Counted from the first letter of the stretch, positions 48,103 through 57,357 are shown. The stretch: 64,000 nt of DNA from Robbsia betulipollinis (GCF_026624755.1 NZ_JAPMXC010000001.1:2576365-2640364); one strand, 5' to 3'. Numbers and translations: made by a program. Notes: generated from the letters alone by a model not told the origin.

Positions 48103-49656
48103 TCAATCGAATATGCGTCTTTCACATTTGACGTAGGCCGTGCCCCACATCTCCCTTACGTAGGCATACGGCGCCTGCCCGCGCACCGACCAGCGTTTGC
48201 GGAAGGTACCCTGGGTGTAACGCAGACTGGCATCGAAGAGATCGTCGACATAATCGATCGCGCAGCTGTCCCATTCGTCCTCGATCGATGCGGAAGAGTA
48301 GTTGTATTGCAGTGGATAGCGCGGTCCAACCCTGACGCTCAGGCTTCGTTGCTCGAGTCGGCCTTCCTCCCGCCGCTGTATGATCCGCACTTCGCTGGCG
48401 ACGGTCCGGGCGTCGGCGCCGATCTCCGTCCATTGTCCGGCCCGGCACTGCAGCAGGATGGGGCCGGCTCCCGAGGAAAATGCGCCATCCGGCGCGCACC
48501 GTTGTCCTTTTTTCTTCGTTCCCAGAACCAGGCTTCCCGCGGTGGAAAGATCGCCGCCGGAGGCGATGTCGCCCGCGGCGCGCACGGTGCCGTCCGTCTT
48601 TATGCTGCCGCCTTCGAGCCAGCCTTTGGCGAGGATCGTGTCTTTCACGGACAGGCTTTGGGCGCCGATGCTTCCCGCCGAATCGATCGCCGCGCCCCCA
48701 AGGTTGATTCTCCCCGACGCAAGGGTGATGGCGGATCCTCCCTCGCCGTGTGCCGAAGATCCCACCACGATTTCCTCGACCGCGAGCGTGCGAACGTTGT
48801 CCACATCGTTCCCGGCCATATCGATCGATCCGCTGAGTTCGCCACCCGTGGTGCGCAGGAAGGGGAGGTGATCGACGCGGCGCAGGTTGTCGATCAGCAG
48901 GATGCCGGCGGGGTGGCTTTCGGCGGGGTTGTCGTAGTGTGGAGGGCGTTCCCTGTCGTTTTGCGGTGCGGCGAACGTAATGCGCTGCGGCGACGAGGGC
49001 AGGGACATGCCGCCACCGGGACCAAGCTGACGCAGGGCGGCATTCAGCTTGATGTCATCGATCGCCTTGCCGTTTTCGCTGCGCCGGACAGGCTTGTCGA
49101 TATACAGGGTGCTGTCGATCGCGCAACGTCCGGGTCGGGTCGCGTCGCACAGCGGGCCGCCCACATCGAAATGAACGACATAGCGATGGTCCGGCAGCGG
49201 CGGTGCGACGCCGACGCCACGTGCCGAGACACTGAAAAAGAGGTCGTGCAGCGCGCCGTCTCGGAGTTGCAGGCGGTACGGCGTCCGCGTGCGGGGCGGC
49301 GTGAGAAGCCGGGTTTCATTCAGCAGCCGTGCCGCGGCGCGATCTTGCTCCGTTTTCATCGCTTCGGGCGAGGAGAAGGGGGTTTCGCCAAACGCGCGCC
49401 GTTTGATCGCTTCGGGATACCGGCGCGTGAAATCGATCACCGCACTGTTCACGCGCGCCATTTCCTGGCCGATCAGTTCCCCCTGTCGCACCCGCATGTC
49501 GTGCAACATCCGCGTTGCGATCGTCCCCATCAGGATGCTCAGCACGGCCGCGGCAACCACCGCGCCGATCAGACCGAATCCGCGCTGCGTGCGCCGCGAG
49601 GCCGCATCGGCAGGACGATGGGAAGGGCTACGCATGCCGGGCGAGGGCTTCTTCAC
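48103..49656 (-). CDS. pilV: PilV-type minor prepilin / pilus tip protein
   Basis: A 517-residue prepilin. The type IV leader ends RRTQRG with cleavage before Phe27, followed by GLIGAVVAAAVLSILMGTIA as the membrane helix; the mature protein has Gly at position 5, where most pilins have Glu. The long C-terminal part (residues 230-400) has Gly/Thr/Ser-rich beta-repeat character, as in PilV tip adhesins of thin pili. No invertible cassette or recombinase gene is present, so the C-terminus is fixed. It is the last gene of the operon and starts with GTG overlapping the pilR stop (GTGA). Confidence 0.85.
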   Translation of the reverse strand: MKKPSPGMRSPSHRPADAASRRTQRGFGLIGAVVAAAVLSILMGTIATRMLHDMRVRQGELIGQEMARVNSAVIDFTRRYPEAIKRRAFGETPFSSPEAMKTEQDRAAARLLNETRLLTPPRTRTPYRLQLRDGALHDLFFSVSARGVGVAPPLPDHRYVVHFDVGGPLCDATRPGRCAIDSTLYIDKPVRRSENGKAIDDIKLNAALRQLGPGGGMSLPSSPQRITFAAPQNDRERPPHYDNPAESHPAGILLIDNLRRVDHLPFLRTTGGELSGSIDMAGNDVDNVRTLAVEEIVVGSSAHGEGGSAITLASGRINLGGAAIDSAGSIGAQSLSVKDTILAKGWLEGGSIKTDGTVRAAGDIASGGDLSTAGSLVLGTKKKGQRCAPDGAFSSGAGPILLQCRAGQWTEIGADARTVASEVRIIQRREEGRLEQRSLSVRVGPRYPLQYNYSSASIEDEWDSCAIDYVDDLFDASLRYTQGTFRKRWSVRGQAPYAYVREMWGTAYVKCERRIFD

Positions 49657-50753
49657 ATCAAAGCCTGCATGCGGTTCGACGCTTCCTGACCGATCTGCAG
49701 CATCCCCATCACCGTAAACAGGATGAATCCCCCGACGCCCACCAGCAGGACGTTGCGCAATACCACCGACCGCCGCGAGAGGGTCTCCGCCAGTTCCTCG
49801 ATCGTCGTCATGCCGATCTTGCGCAGACCTTGCTCGAAATTGCTGCGTTCCGCGTATTCGATGACACGGTCGAAAATCTCGTCGGAGAACAGGCCCGTGT
49901 CCATCGCCAGCAGCATGCTGCGGCTGCTGCGCAGCGACAGCCGCATGCGCGCGAGATGCTGCCGCAGCCAGGGCGACGCATTGGCGGAAAGCAGGGCGAC
50001 GGCGTCGTAGGTCGAGGTATTGGCCGCGGTCAGCGCGGCGAGCGAGACCAGGAATTCGCTTGAACGCAAATCCCGATAGATCGAGTACGGCGGGAAGCGG
50101 TCGAGTTTCGCGCGCAGCCGCCCGGTCCAGCGCGGCAGCGAATGGAAGAACGCCAGCGCGAGCAGCGCCGGCGCGCCATAGACCACTGTCCAGTAGCGCG
50201 CGACGAAAAGCGAGACGTCATGCAGCGCGCGCCCGACCGGCGGCATGTGCTCCACGGCGATGATCTGCACCATGATCGGCATCATGCCGAGCGCCACGCC
50301 GATCTGCACGCCCATCATCAGCACGAACAGAAACACCGGCAGCGCCACCGCGAGCATGACGGCCGTGCGGTTCCGCGCGCGGATCGCGATGACCTTCGCG
50401 AGGAAGCGCAAGGCCGCGGGAAGGTCCGCCTTTTCGCCGGCAGCCACGATCATCAGATCGTCATCCGGGACGGTTCCATGCCATGCCTTGCGCAAACTTC
50501 CGGCACCGGTCCGGTCGCGCCACAGCGCATAGAGCGGTGCCATCGGATCCTTGCGTTGCACGGCGCGGGCATGCTTGCGGGAAAACAGATCGAAGGGGTT
50601 GGCGCCGTCTTCGAGCGCGTCGGCGAAGTCGCCATAGAATTTGGCGCGGCGTTTGTGAAAGCGCCGAACCGCCGCACGCAAACCTCGGTACGCCGCGCCG
50701 CGCGGCAGCACGGCGGCGCGCGCGCGGATGGCGCGTAGCCGCTGCATCAGCAT
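49653..50753 (-). CDS. pilR: Type IVb pilus inner-membrane platform protein PilR (GspF family)
   Basis: A 366-residue polytopic protein with hydrophobic segments near residues 126-155, 175-205 and 335-355, and two GspF/PilC-type helical domains. It anchors the assembly ATPase to the membrane. The start overlaps the pilQ stop by a few bases and the stop overlaps pilV, so translation is coupled. No other start is better supported. Confidence 0.85.
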   Translation of the reverse strand: MLMQRLRAIRARAAVLPRGAAYRGLRAAVRRFHKRRAKFYGDFADALEDGANPFDLFSRKHARAVQRKDPMAPLYALWRDRTGAGSLRKAWHGTVPDDDLMIVAAGEKADLPAALRFLAKVIAIRARNRTAVMLAVALPVFLFVLMMGVQIGVALGMMPIMVQIIAVEHMPPVGRALHDVSLFVARYWTVVYGAPALLALAFFHSLPRWTGRLRAKLDRFPPYSIYRDLRSSEFLVSLAALTAANTSTYDAVALLSANASPWLRQHLARMRLSLRSSRSMLLAMDTGLFSDEIFDRVIEYAERSNFEQGLRKIGMTTIEELAETLSRRSVVLRNVLLVGVGGFILFTVMGMLQIGQEASNRMQALM

Positions 50754-52516
50754 GACGCACCTCGCGGCGCGGCGGCAGGACGCGCCACGCGCCGTTCCTC
50801 CATCAGTTTGCGCAATGGATAGAATGCCGCTTCGACGTCACACGGATCCACCCGCCCGATCGACATCTTGTACAGCGCATGTTCCATCGCGGTTTTACCG
50901 CTCATTCGCGCACTGTCCAGGCAGGCGTCGGACAGCATGCGCCAACGGTTTTCAAGATCCCAGAAGCGTCGCTCCGCGATCAGCGGCAGCATCGCCTCGT
51001 CGATCTCGCAGACCTCCGCGGCGACGGTCTGGCGCCGCGTGCCCAGGTACTTGCAGTAAGAACAGCCCGGCCCGGCGACCTGCACGCTCTGCAACGCGAA
51101 CCCGAGCTCGCACAGGATCGCGCAACGCGCGTCGTCGAGGTGGCTGCGCGCCGGACGGCGACACCGATCGCACAATTCCGGCAGCAGTTTCTGATACACG
51201 AGCGCGACCAGGAAGCGGGGCGCCGCGATCGCATGCAGGGGCATGCCGAGCTCCTCGCTGGTCAGGCGTTGCAGGATGCCGAAGCAACTCGATGCATGCA
51301 CGGTGGACAGCACCTGATGGCCGGTTTCGGTCATCGCTTTCGCGAAACCACAGGTCTCGCGGTCACGGATTTCCCCCGGCATGATCTTGTCCGGGTCGCC
51401 TCGCAGGACGACGCGCGCCGCCGCGCCGAACGCGGATTCGCCGCCGGCCTCGGCACGGCGCTGGATGGGGATCTGCGTCACGTGCGGCTGGATGTATTCG
51501 ACCGGATCCTCGATCGAATAGAATTTCTTGCCCGCCGCGCGTTCATAGCCCATCAGTGTGCGCAGGGTCGTCGACTTGCCCGAGCCGGTTTCCCCGGCGA
51601 TGATCAACAGGCCCGGCGAGCGCAGCACGGCGTTTTCGAGGATGGTGATCTGGTCCGGGGCGTAGCCCAGATCCGCGAGTGTCATCACATCGGTGTCTCG
51701 CGCTTCGTTGAGCAGGATCCGCAACACCACGTCGAGGCCGCGATTCTCCCGCACGCTTTGAAAACGCAGCTGATACCGGCGGCCCCGGATCGTCACGGGC
51801 ACGGAACAGCTCTGGTGCTGATGCTCGTCGAAGTGGTTGTGGCTGCGGCTGCTGAAATCGGCGCGCGAGTTGTAGGCGGCGGTCACCGCGTCGAGCATCG
51901 CGACGTGATCCGATAACAGCGGCGACGTCTCGCGGCCGCTGCGCATCTTGCCATGCACGCGAAAGCGTACGGCGACGTCCTTGCCCTCGCGAAATTCGAG
52001 ATGGATGTCGGAGGCGTCGAGTTCCAGTGCGGTCTCGAGCAGCAGGTTGAAATTGCGGTGCGCGCCGGTGCGCTGCTCGATCACCCTGGCGGCCACCGCC
52101 GTATCCTGCTGCAGCCGGGAATGGGCGAGGAGCAGCGTTTCCATGTCGCCGATGTAGAGGCCTTCGCGTCGCAGCTTGCGACTGGAACGCAGCGCGCTGT
52201 CGAACCGTTCGAGCAGGTCCGATGGCCCGATGCGCTGGAACGCCTGTTCGTCGATCAGCAGTAGATAGCGCATCGTGGCGCGCGACACGAGCACCAGCGA
52301 TTGATCTTCGTACCCTGGGAGGACGAGGTCGACCTCCAGCCGCCAATGGTGCTTGCGCAGTGTCTCCACCGACAACTGCCTGATCGGCAGCGCCGCCGTC
52401 GTGGGCACCGCGGTGGACATCGCGTCGGCGCGCGTGGTCCCGTGCGGCCGCGCCGTCCTTCCGGGACGGCAACGCGTCAGGAAAGAGCGGAGGGACGTGC
52501 GCATGGGATGCGTCAC
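50747..52516 (-). CDS. pilQ: Type IVb pilus assembly ATPase PilQ (GspE family)
   Basis: A 589-residue secretion ATPase. Walker A GETGSGKST is at about 306-314 and the ASP/Walker B region includes MPGEIRDRET near 377. A zinc-type four-Cys site, LCDRCRRP and GCSYC, near 450-485 is typical of GspE-type extension ATPases. It powers pilin polymerisation from the cytoplasm. The start GTG at 52516 overlaps pilP stop; ATG at 52504 or 52420 are alternatives. Confidence 0.9.
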   Translation of the reverse strand: MTHPMRTSLRSFLTRCRPGRTARPHGTTRADAMSTAVPTTAALPIRQLSVETLRKHHWRLEVDLVLPGYEDQSLVLVSRATMRYLLLIDEQAFQRIGPSDLLERFDSALRSSRKLRREGLYIGDMETLLLAHSRLQQDTAVAARVIEQRTGAHRNFNLLLETALELDASDIHLEFREGKDVAVRFRVHGKMRSGRETSPLLSDHVAMLDAVTAAYNSRADFSSRSHNHFDEHQHQSCSVPVTIRGRRYQLRFQSVRENRGLDVVLRILLNEARDTDVMTLADLGYAPDQITILENAVLRSPGLLIIAGETGSGKSTTLRTLMGYERAAGKKFYSIEDPVEYIQPHVTQIPIQRRAEAGGESAFGAAARVVLRGDPDKIMPGEIRDRETCGFAKAMTETGHQVLSTVHASSCFGILQRLTSEELGMPLHAIAAPRFLVALVYQKLLPELCDRCRRPARSHLDDARCAILCELGFALQSVQVAGPGCSYCKYLGTRRQTVAAEVCEIDEAMLPLIAERRFWDLENRWRMLSDACLDSARMSGKTAMEHALYKMSIGRVDPCDVEAAFYPLRKLMEERRVARPAAAPRGASC

Positions 52517-52995
52517 CGGGTTTGCGCGCGATCGGTCGATGCCGTCGCCTGATGCGACGTCGCCTCGCTGGCAAGCAACAATTTCTCGCGCCGTCCGTCC
52601 TTGTCGATCTCCACGGCGTCGCTATCGATCGCGCGAACCGTCCAGCCCTTGACGATGTCGCCGCGTCGCACGTCCTTGCCGTAGCGTCCGTCGACCAGCA
52701 GATAGGCGCTACGGGCCTTGCCTTCTGCCTGTGTGAACATCAGTTCGAGTCCGCTGCCGGGTGACGCCGCCCCGCGCGGATGGTCCTCCAGCTGGCGCCG
52801 CGCGAACGCGTCGACGCTCTCGCTCGCCGCTACCGCTTCCTGCGCGTCGGTCGCGCCTGCGTCGGCGGGCGATGCATCGGCGGGCGATGCATCGGCGGGC
52901 GATGCGCCGGCGCACGGCGCGAAACCTATCGCCAGCGCGAACGGCAGCGCGAACCGCATCGCGCGCAGCGTGGCGTGAGCGGTCTTATTCGACAT
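52513..52995 (-). CDS. pilP: Type IVb pilus biogenesis protein PilP
   Basis: A 160-residue exported protein: signal peptide to about residue 30, a region of tandem ASPAD repeats, then a small C-terminal domain with LELMFTQAEGKARSAYLLVDGRYG, DVRRGDIVKGWTVRAID and DKDGRREKLLL, matching the PilP family of thin pili. It probably links the inner-membrane PilO to the secretin PilN. Its start overlaps the pilO end. Confidence 0.8.
   Translation of the reverse strand: MSNKTAHATLRAMRFALPFALAIGFAPCAGASPADASPADASPADAGATDAQEAVAASESVDAFARRQLEDHPRGAASPGSGLELMFTQAEGKARSAYLLVDGRYGKDVRRGDIVKGWTVRAIDSDAVEIDKDGRREKLLLASEATSHQATASTDRAQTR
52861..52910. repeat. 15-bp repeat encoding ASPAD units in pilP
   Basis: GCATCGGCGGGCGAT is repeated (with GCGCC replacing the last unit) in the pilP coding region and gives SPADASPADASPADA. 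The unit is 15 bp, so copy changes stay in frame. Confidence 0.8.
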
Positions 52996-54319
52996 AGAAG
53001 TCTCCTGCGGCGCGAAACCGCGGTGGCGTGGGATCGGTTTCGATCGTCATTTCGCGCACGCTCATATTTCCCGTCCTGCCGAGCAGGCCCGGCACCGAGT
53101 CGATGAAGGCGAGATGCCCCGACACCGCCCACTCGCCCTTGGCGGGAACCGGCACCGATGCGGGCAGGGCGACGTCGGATGGCATCGCCACGATCGGGCT
53201 CGTCGGTCCCAGTTCCATCGCGAGGCCGGCGTCGCGCAACCGTTGCGCGCGGGAATTGGCGATGCGATAAAAGTCCTCGCGCTTTTGCAGCGCGAGTGAA
53301 GCCGGTGCGGCGGCCGATGTGTCGTCATGCCATGCGATGTGCTCGGCTGCGCGATCGAAATCGTCCTCGCACGGCTGCGCCGCCGGGCGGACGTCGAGCA
53401 GATCCTCCAGCGTCCCGCCCGGATGCCGTCGCCACAGGATCGAACAGGTGTCATCCACGCACCGCATCTCGGCCAGGCGCCACCGTGCCGCGTCGATCGG
53501 CAGGTCGCGCAGCAGCGCGACCATGCGCGCGGCATGTGCCCGACCCGGCGCCTTGCGTGCCTGTGCCATCGCATGCGCGACACGCTGCCGATGCAGCGCG
53601 ACGGCATCGGTTGGCAGCGCGGCCCGCGGCGCCGCGGGAGACGGGGGCCGGCGCCATAACCGCGTGGCGATGCCGGCGCTCACCCCGACGAGCGCGAGCG
53701 CGAGTACGCCGCCGCCGGCGGCCAGTACCTGCGTGCGCCGCGCGCGCAGCGTGACGGTGCGGCGGGCGAAACGTGTGTGCTGCCGAACGATGCGATACCT
53801 GTTCCGTTCCGTGTCGGACAGCGTCGCGCCGCTTGGTAGCGGCATCGGTTCGGCGACCGTTCCCGGAACCGAATGGGTGCCGCAAAGCCGGCAGTCGTCG
53901 TCGAGCGTCTCGATGAAGCGTTCGGCTTCGCGCAGCGCGCCCGGCAAGGGCAGAACCCGATCGATCTCGGGACGTCCGGCCTTCACGGCGATGAGGAGGG
54001 TATCGTTTTCCCGCGCGTCCAGCGCGTGCAGGAAGACCAGCGGGCGCCCCGCGCTGCGGCCGGCGAGAATGCCCGCGAGCGCGTAGATCGCGGACGTCTC
54101 GGGATCGGCGCGTGCATCCTCGCGGCCCACGAGCCCCGCGGTTCGCAATCCGAGATCGTCGGTGATCACGACCACGCGATCCGCGTCGCGCCGCGCGCAC
54201 AGGTCGCCGATCTCGCGCGCTTCCTTGTCGACGCCCAGCAGGTTTTCCCAGGTCAGTTCGACCATCAGGTCCCCACCGATGCCGCCGATGTCACCGATGT
54301 CGCTGACGTAACGGGCCAT
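52985..54319 (-). CDS. pilO: Type IVb pilus protein PilO
   Basis: A 444-residue bitopic membrane protein: a cytoplasmic domain of about 190 residues, one membrane helix (VLAAGGGVLALALVGVSAGIA, near 197-217) and a periplasmic domain. This size and layout match PilO of R64-type thin pili rather than the shorter PilO of type IVa systems. It likely bridges the ATPase side to PilP and the secretin. It starts at the ATG at 54319, just after the pilN stop; an ATG at 54265 is an alternative. Confidence 0.8.
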   Translation of the reverse strand: MARYVSDIGDIGGIGGDLMVELTWENLLGVDKEAREIGDLCARRDADRVVVITDDLGLRTAGLVGREDARADPETSAIYALAGILAGRSAGRPLVFLHALDARENDTLLIAVKAGRPEIDRVLPLPGALREAERFIETLDDDCRLCGTHSVPGTVAEPMPLPSGATLSDTERNRYRIVRQHTRFARRTVTLRARRTQVLAAGGGVLALALVGVSAGIATRLWRRPPSPAAPRAALPTDAVALHRQRVAHAMAQARKAPGRAHAARMVALLRDLPIDAARWRLAEMRCVDDTCSILWRRHPGGTLEDLLDVRPAAQPCEDDFDRAAEHIAWHDDTSAAAPASLALQKREDFYRIANSRAQRLRDAGLAMELGPTSPIVAMPSDVALPASVPVPAKGEWAVSGHLAFIDSVPGLLGRTGNMSVREMTIETDPTPPRFRAAGDFYVE

Positions 54320-54320
54320 G

Positions 54321-55964
54321 TCACACGCCCTCGATCAACTGCGGAGTGATCAGGATGACGAATTCCTCCTGTTGCTTCGCGGTTGTGGCGTGACCGGTCA
54401 GGAGGCTGAACAGGCCCCGGCGCTGATTGTCGTTGTCGTCGCGCCGAAACCCCGTGAGCAACAGGGTATCGCCCGACTTCAGCGATGCACGTTGCAGGGT
54501 CTGGATGGCCGAGGTCTCCGGCGTCGTGATGCTGCTGTTCGCCCCTGTCGGCCCGAATGCCGCCTTGCCCTTGCTGATCAGGCTCGACAGATTCAGCTGT
54601 ACCTGGAGCATGACGCTGCGGTTATCGAGCAGCGTCGGCATCAGATTCATGATGAAACCGGTGGTCAGGTTCGCCGGCTCCGCCGAGTACAGGCGGTCGC
54701 CGCCGCTGGAAGCCATGCTTTGACTGACGCTGATCTTCGACAGATAGGTCAGGTTGTTCGTGACCGCGAGCGGGGCGGGCTGATTGTTGAGCGTGACGAT
54801 CGCGGTGTCGACGACGGTCGTGACGTCGCCCTGTTCCTGGAGCGCGGCCACCAGGAAGCGGCTGTTCCTCCAGGGTCCGCTCGACGCCGAGATCAGCGCG
54901 CCGCGCAGGGCCGCGCCGTCGGGGTTGCCGGCCCCGATCGCGGCATTGACGCCACCGGCCTGGAAGGCGAGGCTCCAGTCGATGCCACTTTGCGACGCCT
55001 GTTTGAGCTTGACCGAGAACACCTGCACCCGAAGGCTGACCTGGCGGCCCAGAACGGCGTTCTCGCGCTCGACGAAACGACGAATGCGGTCGATGACGTC
55101 GGCGGTATCGGTGACGGTCACCGAATTGGTCGCGATCGAGGCGCTGACTCGCCCGGCGGGCGACAGCATCGACTGAATCGCCGTATTGGCTTCCTCCCAG
55201 AAGTTCAGGTTCGTTCCCATGCCGACCAGCGACGTACCGCCGAAATTCATCTGCATCGAACCGGCTTCGCCGGCATTCCGGCCGCTCCCGCTCCCGCCTT
55301 CGCCGGTCGTCTTGACCTGACTGCCCACCGAGGACGCGAAGACCGAGGTCCCCGGCATCGACGCGATCTGGAAGGTGCGCGTCTTGTAACGGGCGAAGAC
55401 GACGCTGCCGTCGCGATAGGTCCAATAGGTGCCGGAGCGATTGGCCAATGCGTCGAGCAGGCCCCGCAACGTACCGGCGTAATTGAGCTGGACGCGCGCT
55501 TCGCCGACATCGGCCTTTCCATCCACCGAGGCGCGTAGCGCGCCGCCGTGGTGCGGCGGCCGGCCCGTCGGTGGCGGGGTAGGGTGAGTCGCGAGCGTGT
55601 CGGGCGCGACATGGATGGCGATACCTTGTCCGGCCGCGATTTTTTCCAGGATCAGCGACAGCGGCAAGCCGCGTCCCGAATGGAAACTGGCCGGCCGGTG
55701 GAACCGCGCGGGAATGACGTCGGTTTCCTCGATGGGAATCGAGCGTCGCGCGAGCCAGGCGCCGTCTTCCTCCACCAGCGGGGCCAGCAATTGCCGCGCA
55801 CTGTCGGCATTGACCCGCGCCGCGTCGATGTCGGACCTGACGGCATCGACGCGGGCCTTGCCCTCTTCGACGGTTCTCAGGTTCTGGCAGGCCGAGAGCA
55901 ATGCGACCGTGCCGCCCAGCAGCATGGTCTTCCATGTCATTCGAAGGGGGTCAGCGTGTCGCAT
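54321..55964 (-). CDS. pilN: Outer-membrane secretin PilN (lipoprotein)
   Basis: A 547-residue secretin-family lipoprotein. The signal ends in lipobox LLSAC (Cys at residue 26 from the ATG at 55964, chosen for its GAGGA site). The N-terminal domains are followed by the secretin core (about residues 300-547) with VTVTDTADVIDRIRRFVEREN, LNLSSLISKGKAAFGP and the final TGFRRDDNDNQRRGLFSLL and EEFVILITPQLIEG blocks. It forms the outer-membrane channel for the pilus. The start overlaps tcpQ/pilL by 14 bases. Confidence 0.88.
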   Translation of the reverse strand: MRHADPLRMTWKTMLLGGTVALLSACQNLRTVEEGKARVDAVRSDIDAARVNADSARQLLAPLVEEDGAWLARRSIPIEETDVIPARFHRPASFHSGRGLPLSLILEKIAAGQGIAIHVAPDTLATHPTPPPTGRPPHHGGALRASVDGKADVGEARVQLNYAGTLRGLLDALANRSGTYWTYRDGSVVFARYKTRTFQIASMPGTSVFASSVGSQVKTTGEGGSGSGRNAGEAGSMQMNFGGTSLVGMGTNLNFWEEANTAIQSMLSPAGRVSASIATNSVTVTDTADVIDRIRRFVERENAVLGRQVSLRVQVFSVKLKQASQSGIDWSLAFQAGGVNAAIGAGNPDGAALRGALISASSGPWRNSRFLVAALQEQGDVTTVVDTAIVTLNNQPAPLAVTNNLTYLSKISVSQSMASSGGDRLYSAEPANLTTGFIMNLMPTLLDNRSVMLQVQLNLSSLISKGKAAFGPTGANSSITTPETSAIQTLQRASLKSGDTLLLTGFRRDDNDNQRRGLFSLLTGHATTAKQQEEFVILITPQLIEGV

Positions 55965-56421
55965 GCACGATCCTCACGACTTTGTTGGCGCGGTAGATCT
56001 TCGCCCGCACCGGCGCATCGGTTTTGCGCAGCGAACCGACGACCGCTGCGATGATGTCGAGGAACGGTCCGTCGAAACGCGCGGGATGATCGATCGGGAA
56101 GTCGCGGTCGATTTCCCAGGCAAGCTCCCAGCCGTGATCCCGGGTGAATTCGGCGAGTACGGTGGAAAGTCGCGCTTCGCCGGAGCGCAGCATCAGCGTG
56201 ACGTCCGGTTCGGCGGTCGTGTCGTCCGGGACGCCGGCGGTTCCCATGCCGGCCGCCACATCCAATGCCCTATCCGCCGCCGCCGCCGATGGCGACGGCG
56301 GCGGCGACGCGTCGAAGGCGGCTTCCGGCAATGCCATGGCCGGGCCGACGCTTGTCAGCAAGGGGACTGCATAAAGGAGGGCGTAAGGGAGACGACGGAT
56401 CGATGGAAAGGTGATGCGCAT
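55951..56421 (-). CDS. pilL: PilL/TcpQ-type pilus biogenesis protein
   Basis: A 156-residue exported protein: a signal peptide to about residue 30, a short Ala/Pro-rich linker, and a TcpQ-type C-terminal domain (LSTVLAEFTRDHGWELAWEI, then FDGPFLDIIAAVVGSLRK, ending NKVVRIVHATR). In R64, PilL is larger, so this is a short version holding mainly the TcpQ domain. In Vibrio, TcpQ helps the secretin reach the outer membrane; here PilN is the next gene. The gap to the pilin gene is 21 bases. Confidence 0.8.
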   Translation of the reverse strand: MRITFPSIRRLPYALLYAVPLLTSVGPAMALPEAAFDASPPPSPSAAAADRALDVAAGMGTAGVPDDTTAEPDVTLMLRSGEARLSTVLAEFTRDHGWELAWEIDRDFPIDHPARFDGPFLDIIAAVVGSLRKTDAPVRAKIYRANKVVRIVHATR

Positions 56422-56442
56422 GCCGCAAACTCCGCCCGGGCG

Positions 56443-57075
56443 TCAAATGTCGATCGTGAAAATGATCTCCCGGCCGGCATCTTCGCCCTCGGCGGCCTGG
56501 CAGTTCGTCGAAATCGTCGTGTTGTCGAAGCGGGAATTCGTGCCGCGCTCGACGCTCTTGCCGGCAATCTTGATCGCCCGTGCGAGCGGCCCGACCTCGC
56601 GCACCAGTTTTTGGCAGGAGGCGGATGTCGGCACCGAGAGCGTCACGGTGAGCGAACGCTGCTTCTCCACCTTCGTCACGATCACATCGCTGTTGAGCCG
56701 CCCCGCATACGTGATCGCCGTTCCGCTCACGTTCCCCTGGCCGAGCGGGTAGACGTCGAAGCCGTGCAGTACCGCGGCGGTGATCTCCGGCTCGGGATAC
56801 ATCGCCGCGTTGCCCTGGACCTGGGTTGCGAAGACGCGGATGTCGTCGGCCTGCTGACCCGTCTTGATCGAATCGATCAGCCGCGGCACGCCGACCAGCG
56901 CGCCGCTCATCAGCATGCCGATCAGCGCGACGACCAGCGCCAGCTGTATGAGGTCGAAACCGCGTTGCCGTTTGCGTGAACGTGTCGGCCGTGCGGTTCG
57001 GGAGCGATATTGTGTGGTCCTAAAGAAATGTCGCGTGCTGACGTCGGACTGCGAAGCGCGGATGAGATCGTTCAT
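56443..57075 (-). CDS. pilS: Major type IVb prepilin PilS
   Basis: A 210-residue prepilin with a long leader (39 residues ending RKRQRG) and mature N-terminus FDLIQLALVVALIGMLMSGA. Mature position 5 is Gln, not the usual Glu. The C-terminal part has the PilS/BfpA-like pattern with two or more Cys (SASCQKLVREVGPLARAIK, ISTNCQAAEG), which suggests a disulfide loop. As the first gene of the operon it would be made in the highest amount. The leader peptidase gene is not in the window. Confidence 0.87.
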   Translation of the reverse strand: MNDLIRASQSDVSTRHFFRTTQYRSRTARPTRSRKRQRGFDLIQLALVVALIGMLMSGALVGVPRLIDSIKTGQQADDIRVFATQVQGNAAMYPEPEITAAVLHGFDVYPLGQGNVSGTAITYAGRLNSDVIVTKVEKQRSLTVTLSVPTSASCQKLVREVGPLARAIKIAGKSVERGTNSRFDNTTISTNCQAAEGEDAGREIIFTIDI

Positions 57076-57357
57076 GATGGGTCGGGCGGTCGGTCGGGCC
57101 GGGTCGCATTGATAGGGACGGGAGGGACGTCAGCGCGTCCGAAAAGCCTGTGTCAGGCGACTGAGATGCCACTATAGGGGCGGCATCTCCCGAAAGCCAT
57201 AGGGCAAGTCTGAACGCCTGCATTGCTGCCCATGACGAAAGCACGCGATGCCCGCGCGTCGATGGTTTACAGTGGGGGTCGTCCCCTGTCCGGGCCCTGG
57301 CGTCTTTCGCGCGCGACAGCATGCGCGGCGGTCGGGCCGGACGCCACCCGCGGAGAA
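57076..57357. other. Intergenic region upstream of the pilus operon
   Basis: About 280 bases that should carry the pilS promoter (leftward) and that of the small gene at 57358 (rightward). A TATAGT box on the minus strand, about 100 bases before pilS, is a possible -10 but no matching -35 is seen. Nothing else is recognised. Confidence 0.4.

Noticed and set aside
48103..48400. Shufflon at the pilV 3' end
   Set aside because: No inverted repeats of the sfx type and no recombinase gene were seen.
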